DNA of 5,186 nucleotides from Phycisphaerae bacterium SM23_33 (GTDB lineage: Bacteria > Planctomycetota > Phycisphaerae > SM23-33). The notes below the pieces were generated by a model that had not been told where the DNA came from, ran no database searches, and was given only the letters and a program-made list of their open reading frames with translations. The stretch is taken from the NCBI GenBank assembly GCA_001303665.1, contig LJUF01000283.1, forward strand, positions 1 to 5,186, written 5' to 3'. The translations under genes and the position numbers were made by a program. Below are positions 1-5,186 of the stretch, one piece after another (within the stretch, counting starts at the first letter, position 1; every line of letters starts with the position of its first letter).

Positions 1-30
1 CGGGCATCGGCTGGGGGCGCTGGGTCCGGC

Positions 31-58
31 TTGACACCCCGGCGAGGGCAGATAGCAT
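31..58 (+). promoter_or_regulatory. Candidate sigma70-type promoter for the transporter operon
   Basis: A perfect TTGACA hexamer lies at 31-36. It is followed after 16 bases by TAGCAT at 53-58, which matches TATAAT at four of six positions. Initiation about 7 bases past the -10 would fall near 65-67, on or just before the GTG start of the first gene. No convincing Shine-Dalgarno sequence lies in front of that GTG, so a leaderless or near-leaderless message would fit. The hexamers and spacing are seen directly. Promoter activity is inferred, and one good -35 match can occur by chance. Confidence 0.45.
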
Positions 59-66
59 AGTCGGCG

Positions 67-2741
67 GTGACAGGCCCGAACCCCACAGCGATACGGCAGT
101 GCCTGGCGGCTGTTCTGCTGCCGCTGGTGTTGGCCGGGCCGTCGGCAGGGGCCGCGCCCGCTGAGAAGGAGCTGATCGTCTGGGGCTCCTGGCGGCGGCG
201 CGGGCTGGAGGCGGCCTACAAGGTCTTCGAGAAGGAGCACCCCGGCTGGAAGGTCATCACTTCGTCGGGCGCGACGGCCGGCAGGATGGACCCGCAGAAG
301 CTGATGTGCGGCATCGCCGGGGGCAGCCCGCCCGACACGCTCATCCAGGACCGCTTCTCGGTGGGGGAGTGGGCCGTCCGGGACGCCTTCGTGCCCCTCG
401 ACGAGATGATCGCCGAGAGCCTCCGCCAGGAGGACTGGGCGGCGGCCGTTCGAGGCGCCCTGGCGGCCGGCCGGACGACACAAGCACGCGAGTGGCCAAC
501 CTCATCGCGTCGCTGGAGCCGATCGGCCCCAGCCGCCAGCTTACCATCGCCCGGGAGATCGCCGCGGCCATCCAGGCCGGCAGGGCCCAGCAGGCCGCGC
601 TCGGCCGTGCCGAAACCCTCGTCGAGCTCTGCCAAGGCATCCACGCGGAGCGCTACTACAAGACTTGCTGGGAGGAGGCGTGCTTCGGCTCAGGCAGCCG
701 GCGGCGCGTCTATGCCGTCCCCAACACCACCGACGACCGGGCCCTGTACTACAACATCGACGTGCTGGACAGCTGCAAGACGGCCCTGTTCGAGGCGGGC
801 TACTTCGAGCTGGCTGCCGATCCGGCCACGGGCAGGAAGGTCAAGCAGGTCCGCCCGCCGAGGGACTGGGACGAGCTGAAGGACTACGCCCGCCTGCTGA
901 GCAAGTGGGACAAGAAGGGCAATCTGGAGCGCCTGGGCTTTGCGCCGAACTACGGGAACAGTTGGCTGTACATCTACGGCTGGCTGAACGGCGGGAAGTT
1001 CATGAGCGGCGACGGTCGCACGTGCACGCTGGACGATCCTCGCATCGTCGAGGCGCTCCAGTTCATGGTGGACGTCTACGATCTGTTCGAGAAGCGCGAC
1101 GCAAACGGCCGCGTCCTCAAGCGGGGCATCGAGGCGGTTGACGCGTTCCAGAGCACCTTCGAGGGCGGGGAGTTCGATCCGTTGATCACGGGCAAGGTGG
1201 CCATGAAGATCGACGGCGACTGGTTCCAGAACCACATCGCCAATCACGCCCCGACGCTGCGGTTCGGCGTGGTGCCCGCCCCGGCGCCGAAGGGGAAGAA
1301 ACCGATCACCTGGTCGGGGGGCTTTTCCTGGGCCATCCCGCGGGGGGCGAAGAATCAGCGCATGGCCTTCGAGTTCATCCGCTTCCGCATGACCGACCGG
1401 ATCTGGCGGCTGTATCATCGTGTCGAGAAGCGGTTCTCAGAATCTCAGGGCAAGAGCTATGTCCCGCAGATGGCCCCGCTGCCGCACATCAACACCTGGA
1501 CGCAGAAGGAGCTGGTGGACAACAACCCGGACCTGCCGGCGCGGATCAAGAGGAACTTCATCCTGTTCGGCGACCTGATGAAGGTCTCCAAGTTCCGTCC
1601 CGTCACGCCGGTGGGCCAGCTCCTGTGGGACCACCACGTCCGGGCCTACGAGGAAGCCGTTCGGCACACCTATACGCCCGCCAAGGCCCTCGAGCGCGGC
1701 CGGAGGGAGGTCCAGAAGCAGCTCGACCTGATCTACAAGGAGAAGGTCTATCCCAAGGTCAACTGGGTCTGGCCGATCGGCGTGATCGCCCTGCTGCTGG
1801 TGGGCGGGGCGGCGTTCATTTTCCTGCGGTGCGGGCGGCTGCGCCTGCTGCGGGAGATGGCCCGCCCGGAGTCCCGGGCCGGGTACCTGTTTGCCTCGCC
1901 GTGGATGCTGGGCCTGGTCGTCCTGACCGCCGGGCCGATCGTCGTGTCCATCATCTACAGCTTCTGCCGCTACGACGTGCTGCATCCGGCAGAGTTCGTG
2001 GGCCTGGACAACTACTCCCACCTGTTCCGCCAGGACCCGCTGTTCTGGAAGTCGCTGATCAACACGGGCTTCATGGTGCTGGGCATCCCGCTGGGCATGG
2101 CCGCCGGGCTGGGCGTGGCCATGCTGCTGAACACCAGGGTCAAGGGGATGCAGGTGTACCGGACCGTCTTCTACCTGCCGGCGATCGTCCCGGCGGTGGC
2201 CAGCTCGATCCTCTGGATCTGGGTGCTGAATCCCAAGAACGGGCTGATCAATTCCCTCCTGCGGGTGTTCGGGATGTCGGACCCGCCGGGGTGGCTGACC
2301 AGCCCGGACCTGTGGATGGGCTCGAAGATGGGCATCATCGTCATGGGCCTGTGGGGCGCCGGGGCGGGGATGATCATCTGGCTGGCCGGCCTGAAGGGCA
2401 TCCCCCAGCATCTCTACGAGGCCGCCGAGATCGACGGGGCCGGAACCTGGGGCAAGTTCTGCCACGTCACGCTGCCGATGCTCAGCCCGTATATCTTCTT
2501 CAACCTGATCATGGGCGTCATCGGCACGCTCCAGATCTTCGCGCAGGCGTATATCATGACGCAGGGCGGCCCGGCCGACTCCACCCGCTTCTACGCCTAC
2601 TACCTCTTCGACAATGCCTTCCGGTACTTCCGGATGGGCTACGCCTCGGCGTTGGCGTGGATCCTGTTCCTGATCATCCTGGCCCTGACGCTGATCCAGT
2701 TGAAGCTGGCGCCCAAGTGGGTGCATTACGAGGCGGAATAG
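67..2741 (+). CDS. Sugar-binding protein fused to MalF-like ABC permease, broken by a frameshift
   Basis: The product would capture a sugar outside the membrane and form half of the transport pore of a CUT1-type importer. Frame 1 (67 to about 480) gives a signal peptide (residues 1 to about 29, AGA/AP cleavage, no lipobox) and the binding-protein N-terminus (IVWGSW, then PPDTLIQDRFSVGEW). Frame 3 continues to the TAG at 2739-2741. Numbering of the joined 891-residue product: VYAVPNTTDDRALYYN 215-230, GNSWLYIYGW near 298-307, VAMKIDGDW near 379-386 and WSGGFSWAIPRG from 416 are typical of family-1 sugar-binding proteins. Residues 567-587 form a membrane helix followed by an Arg-rich, presumably cytoplasmic stretch. 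Six MalF helices follow (613-633, about 664-688, 697-721, 755-776, 809-831, 859-881), with the EAA loop at 785-808 and TQGGP at 832-836. Residues about 118-190 look like an extra helical insertion, and the frame break lies inside it. GTG 67 is the first possible start after an in-frame TAG at 58. The substrate is unknown. Domain calls are firm; intactness is uncertain. Confidence 0.85.
423..466. repeat. Inverted repeat just upstream of the frame break
   Basis: CCGCCAGG at 423-430 is the exact reverse complement of CCTGGCGG at 459-466, with 28 bases between the arms. It sits immediately before the tract where the coding frame changes. Such a structure could promote polymerase slippage or disturb sequencing. 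It lies upstream of the shift, so it is not placed as the stimulator of a programmed -1 frameshift would be. In DNA this G+C-rich, an 8-base match may be coincidence. Confidence 0.35.
466..482 (+). other. Frameshift site (frame 1 to frame 3) in the binding-protein domain
   Basis: Upstream of this tract, frame 1 has mostly G/C third positions and reads as binding protein (ESLRQEDWAAAVRGALAAGR). Downstream of it, frame 1 becomes Arg/Ser/Pro-rich with no family resemblance. Frame 3 is the opposite: Gly/Pro/Arg-rich before, then sensible helical sequence (STRVANLIASLEP) leading into GIHAERYY and conserved binding-protein motifs. The change equals loss of one base (or gain of two) in a run of overlapping GGCC/CCGG units at about 464-474. 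No X-XXY-YYZ slippery heptamer is visible here. The existence of the shift is well supported; whether it is biological or a sequence error cannot be told from the window. Confidence 0.8.
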
Positions 2742-2744
2742 CCG
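2730..2744 (+). promoter_or_regulatory. Weak ribosome binding site for the MalG-like gene
   Basis: GAGG at 2730-2733 lies 11 bases before the ATG at 2745, inside the last codons of the upstream gene. The stop codon of that gene (2739-2741) is only three bases before this ATG, so translational coupling is likely. The spacing is longer than ideal, so the site is tentative. Confidence 0.35.
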
Positions 2745-5108
2745 ATGCGACGCGTGGCCTTCGGCATCCTGCTGGCCCTTCAGTTGGCCCTGGTTCTGGG
2801 GCTTCTGGGCGTCTTTGGCACGGTGAGGGGCTGGCTGCCGAGGCTGCTGGTGCTGGCCGGGGCGCCGGCGGCGATTGCCCTCTGGCCGTTCGTCTGGACG
2901 GCGGCGACCCTGGCGGCGGCCGCGGTGCCCGTTGCGGCTGCGATGCCGGGGCGGTGGCTGGACGGCCTGGTGGGCTGGCAGCTCGTGTTCCTGGAGGCGC
3001 TGGCCCTCCTGGCCCCGGCCAACCTGATCGTGACGGACTGGCTCGGCCCGGCGGCGGCGCCGTGGGCTTGGCGGGCGGTTCTGATCGGGCACATCATCGC
3101 GGCCGCCGGGCTGGCGGCATGGCTTCGGCGCCTCATCCCGGCCGGTGTCCTGGGGCGGGTCCACATCGGCATCGGGCTGTGGCTGGAGGCAAGCGTCGTC
3201 ACCGTCCTGGTGATCGCCATCATCTACAGCGGGCTTTCGCAAGGCCCGTTCTTCTGGATCTGGCTGTTCGGCATGATTACGGCCCTCGTCGTGGCCGTGG
3301 CGTGGGTGGTACCGAGGAATCGCCTCGGCAAGATTCTCGCGCACGCCACGCTCGTGCTGGGATGCGTGGTATTTGCCTTCCCGTTCCTGTGGCTGGTCAG
3401 CACGAGCTTCAAGTACAACGAAGAGATCTTTGTCTACCCGCCGAAGTGGGTGCCGTCGGCCCCCCCGGCGGTGCGGCGGAGCCCGTATCTGACCGCCGAG
3501 CCGTACCGCGCCCTCCAGCGCCCCGAGGGAATCGACAAGTCCCGCTGGCAGCGGCTCCGGCCGAGGTTGGAGCAGGCGGTGTGGGCCAAGGCCCAGCAGA
3601 CCAAGCTCCTGACGAGGACGCTCACCGGGCCGATCGACGCCGAGGACGTCCCCCGGACTTTGTCGCATGGGCTGTTGGCTTCGGCAGCGAAGGGGGTCGA
3701 GGACCGCGTGTGGGCCTGGGACCGGGACGAGCCAATCGTCGAGGCCGTCACCGAGCGCGTTGACGCCGCGCGCGTCGCGGAGGTCTGGAAACACGTTCAC
3801 CGATCCGTGGCCCTGCGCGACCCGCGGGTGAGGGACGTGGACCTGGTGGAGGTCGCGCTGGGCCCGGCGCAGCCGGCGGGCACGAGCGCCACTTCGCTCC
3901 CGGCTGCCGGGACGAGGGCGGGCGGCCACCTTCACCTGTGGCGCCCGGGGCCGAACGCCGGAACCACGCAGTGCTCGCGCCGGGCGGCCGAGATCAAGCC
4001 GCCGAAGAAGGACGAGAAGCCCGGCAAGCCCGCAGCGGACAAGAAGGACAGCAAAGACCCCCTTCTGATCCTGTACGATTTCAGCCGGGGCAACCGCGCC
4101 GTCGCCTACGCCGATCTTCCCCTGCCGTTTGCCAGCGATCGCCTGCTGAGCATCTCCGTGCCGATGCGCCAGGATCGGTCCTGGCACAAGCTGCGCTTCG
4201 AGGTCGAGATCGACGGACGCCTCTACGCCACCGAGGACCAGCTCTATCTGGGCAACTACCGCTGGCAGGACATCACGCTGAAGTTCAAGGACAAGGACCG
4301 CCGGGACGAGCGGGACGAGGGCGTCTGGCCGATCGTCAAGACGGCCGATTCCGGCGGCTACGCCGAGCGCGGCAAGTTCCGCCTGCGGTTGATCATCGAC
4401 AGATGCTCGCGCTGGCGGTCGCTGTGGAACAAGTACACCGACAGCTACCGCCGCGCCTACATCGCCACCGAGCACCGATGGCGGTACCTGTTCAACAGCA
4501 TCTACCTGGTCGTGCTGAACGTGCTGGGGCAGATCCTCTCGTGCTCGCTGGTGGCGTACGCCTTTGCGAGGCTCAAGTGGCCGGGGCGCGACGTCCTGTT
4601 CGCCGTGATGCTCTCCACCATGATGCTCCCCCCGCAGGTGACGATGATCCCGGTGTTCCTGATCTTCAAGCACCTGCACTGGTACAATACGCTGAAGGCC
4701 CTGTGGGTGCCGAGCTTCCTGGGCGGGGCGTTTTTTATCTTCATGCTGCGGCAGTTCATGAAGACGATCCCCGTGGAGCTGGAGGACGCGGCCAAGATCG
4801 ACGGCTGCGGGTTCTTCGGGGTCTACTGGCGGATCATCCTGCCGCTGATGAAGCCGGCCCTGGCGGCCGTGGCCATCTTCACCTTCATGGGAACCTGGAA
4901 CAACTTCATGGGCCCGCTGATCTACCTCAACGACCAGCGCCTCTACCCGCTGGCATTGGGGCTGTTCGAGTTCAAGAGCCAGTACGGCGGGGAGTTCGGC
5001 ATGATGATGGCCGCCTCGACCATGATGACCCTGCCGGTGGTGGCCATCTTCTTCCTCGCCCAGAAGTACTTCATCCAGGGCGTCACCCTGACGGGGATGA
5101 AGGGGTAG
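2745..5108 (+). CDS. MalG-like ABC sugar permease with N-terminal membrane module and large periplasmic insertion
   Basis: This is the second pore subunit of the CUT1-type importer and would pair with the MalF half encoded just upstream. It has 787 residues, against about 280-300 for an ordinary MalG. Residues 5-189 hold about six hydrophobic segments (5-24, 31-67 as one or two, 75-96, 107-126, 143-163, 168-189), with basic loops at 128-138 and 190-196 that fit a cytoplasmic location. MalG helix 1 is 201-221 (FAFPFLWLVSTSFK). Residues about 240-565 are inserted between PPKWVP and YRRAYIATEHRWRYLFNS, where normal MalG has only a short periplasmic loop. The insert has a helical part (about 255-370), low complexity (371-415), a Lys/Pro-rich linker (416-439) and a beta-rich part (about 440-556). 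The core then resumes: RLKWPGR at 609-615, the EAA loop EDAAKIDGCG at 680-689 through P704, and the usual end QKYFIQGVTLTGMKG. The ATG follows the upstream stop by three bases, indicating one operon. The permease call is firm; the roles of both added modules are unknown. Confidence 0.9.
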   Translation: MRRVAFGILLALQLALVLGLLGVFGTVRGWLPRLLVLAGAPAAIALWPFVWTAATLAAAAVPVAAAMPGRWLDGLVGWQLVFLEALALLAPANLIVTDWLGPAAAPWAWRAVLIGHIIAAAGLAAWLRRLIPAGVLGRVHIGIGLWLEASVVTVLVIAIIYSGLSQGPFFWIWLFGMITALVVAVAWVVPRNRLGKILAHATLVLGCVVFAFPFLWLVSTSFKYNEEIFVYPPKWVPSAPPAVRRSPYLTAEPYRALQRPEGIDKSRWQRLRPRLEQAVWAKAQQTKLLTRTLTGPIDAEDVPRTLSHGLLASAAKGVEDRVWAWDRDEPIVEAVTERVDAARVAEVWKHVHRSVALRDPRVRDVDLVEVALGPAQPAGTSATSLPAAGTRAGGHLHLWRPGPNAGTTQCSRRAAEIKPPKKDEKPGKPAADKKDSKDPLLILYDFSRGNRAVAYADLPLPFASDRLLSISVPMRQDRSWHKLRFEVEIDGRLYATEDQLYLGNYRWQDITLKFKDKDRRDERDEGVWPIVKTADSGGYAERGKFRLRLIIDRCSRWRSLWNKYTDSYRRAYIATEHRWRYLFNSIYLVVLNVLGQILSCSLVAYAFARLKWPGRDVLFAVMLSTMMLPPQVTMIPVFLIFKHLHWYNTLKALWVPSFLGGAFFIFMLRQFMKTIPVELEDAAKIDGCGFFGVYWRIILPLMKPALAAVAIFTFMGTWNNFMGPLIYLNDQRLYPLALGLFEFKSQYGGEFGMMMAASTMMTLPVVAIFFLAQKYFIQGVTLTGMKG
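3884..3946. repeat. Cluster of three hairpins inside the MalG-like gene, possible palindromic element
   Basis: Three inverted repeats lie almost end to end. GAGCG 3884-3888 pairs with CGCTC 3895-3899 (6-base loop). CCCGG 3899-3903 pairs with CCGGG 3907-3911 (3-base loop). GGGC 3920-3923 plus GCCAC 3925-3929 pair with GTGGC 3938-3942 plus GCCC 3943-3946, giving nine pairs with one bulged G and an 8-base loop. The encoded residues (about 379-401, for example GTSATSLPAAGTRAGG) are low complexity and unlike the flanking protein. This could be a REP-like or other small palindromic element inserted in frame. Insertion is inferred; the pairings are seen. Confidence 0.45.
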
Positions 5109-5114
5109 GCCTAC
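5105..5114. repeat. Perfect 10-bp palindrome over the stop codon
   Basis: GTAGGCCTAC at 5105-5114 is self-complementary and contains the TAG stop of the MalG-like gene (5106-5108). There is no loop and no T-run after it, so it is not an intrinsic terminator. A function is not evident, and chance is likely. Confidence 0.25.
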
Positions 5115-5186
5115 AGCGCAAGAGGGTATGGCGACCCCCCCGGGGCAGGTTCGAGCAGATGCGCCGTTCGGCGGGGTCTGTTCCGG
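5109..5186. other. Downstream tail with no callable gene
   Basis: These 78 bases follow the MalG-like stop. Two ATGs (5128 and 5159) open frames that run off the window. The first has AGAGGG ending only one base before it, too close for a normal Shine-Dalgarno site. The second would begin MRRSAGSVP, which could open a signal peptide but is too short to judge. No terminator hairpin with a T-run is seen, so the operon may continue. Confidence 0.3.

Noticed and set aside
2..34. Tail of an upstream gene ending with TGA at 32-34
   Set aside because: Frame 2 is open from the window edge to this stop, but ten codons (GHRLGALGPA) are too few to support a gene.
306..480. GTG at 306 as the true start of the MalF-containing gene
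   Set aside because: The first roughly 55 residues from this GTG are Arg/Gly/Pro-rich shadow sequence, while frame 1 over the same bases encodes good binding protein. Starting here would also remove the signal peptide needed to place the binding domain outside.
464..535. Programmed -1 ribosomal frameshifting joining the two frames
   Set aside because: The direction fits, but no X-XXY-YYZ slippery heptamer is seen in the tract and the only clear inverted repeat lies upstream of the shift. An indel is simpler.
216..1418. Several - strand open frames under the binding-protein region
   Set aside because: They are antisense to conserved binding-protein sequence and encode nothing recognisable. 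G+C-rich DNA leaves few stops in these frames.
1625..3763. A 712-codon + strand frame overlapping both genes
   Set aside because: It is a Gly/Arg/Pro/Ala-rich shadow with no recognisable motif. The overlapping frames encode the MalF core and the start of the MalG-like protein.
1437..4679. A 1080-codon open frame on the - strand
   Set aside because: It lies antisense to both permease genes and crosses their junction. Its product is rich in His, Gln, Asp, Arg and Pro with no domain or membrane pattern, as expected of the reverse complement of G+C-rich coding DNA. The + strand frames show clear ABC permease motifs throughout.
5135..5145. C-run and CCCCGGGG palindrome as a terminator
   Set aside because: There is no loop and no following T-run, so it does not meet the form of an intrinsic terminator.
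5128..5186. Start of a third gene at ATG 5128 or ATG 5159
   Set aside because: Both frames are cut by the window end within 20 codons, neither has a well-spaced ribosome binding site, and they conflict with each other.

Overview
This window carries two genes on the + strand that encode the membrane part of a carbohydrate-type (CUT1, MalF/MalG-like) ABC importer with an unusual architecture. The DNA is strongly G+C-rich and coding fills almost all of it. The organism is most likely a bacterium of the Planctomycetota or a related lineage. I base this on protein style and on recall of similar long, fused MalF/MalG-like proteins there, not on a marker gene, so it is a moderate-confidence inference.

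Layout. Positions 1-66 are upstream sequence with a candidate promoter (TTGACA at 31-36, TAGCAT at 53-58). Its predicted start of transcription falls almost on the GTG at 67, so the message could be leaderless. Positions 67-2741 hold one gene read in two frames. Frame 1 encodes a signal peptide and the first part of a family-1 extracellular sugar-binding protein. At about 466-482 the coding sense moves to frame 3, which completes the binding protein, adds a transmembrane tether and ends in a full MalF-like permease. Joined, the product would be about 891 residues. The shift is most simply a one-base loss (real or sequencing/assembly) in a GGCC/CCGG-rich tract; no classic slippery heptamer was seen.

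Three bases downstream, 2745-5108 encodes a 787-residue MalG-like permease, more than twice the length of a usual MalG. It has an extra N-terminal hydrophobic module (about six helices, residues 5-189), the normal MalG first helix (201-221), a roughly 325-residue presumably periplasmic insertion (about 240-565), and then the remaining MalG core with its EAA loop (680-704). The insertion contains a helical part, a low-complexity stretch whose DNA is packed with hairpins (3884-3946), a Lys/Pro-rich linker and a beta-rich domain that could be a ligand- or glycan-binding fold.

Together the two proteins would form the translocation pore with its own tethered binding protein. No ATPase (MalK/MsmX-like) is in the window, so it must be encoded elsewhere. 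The final 78 bases hold no gene that can be called. The most notable features are the covalent binding-protein/permease fusion, the large periplasmic insertion in MalG, the frame break, and the palindromic element-like DNA inside the second gene.
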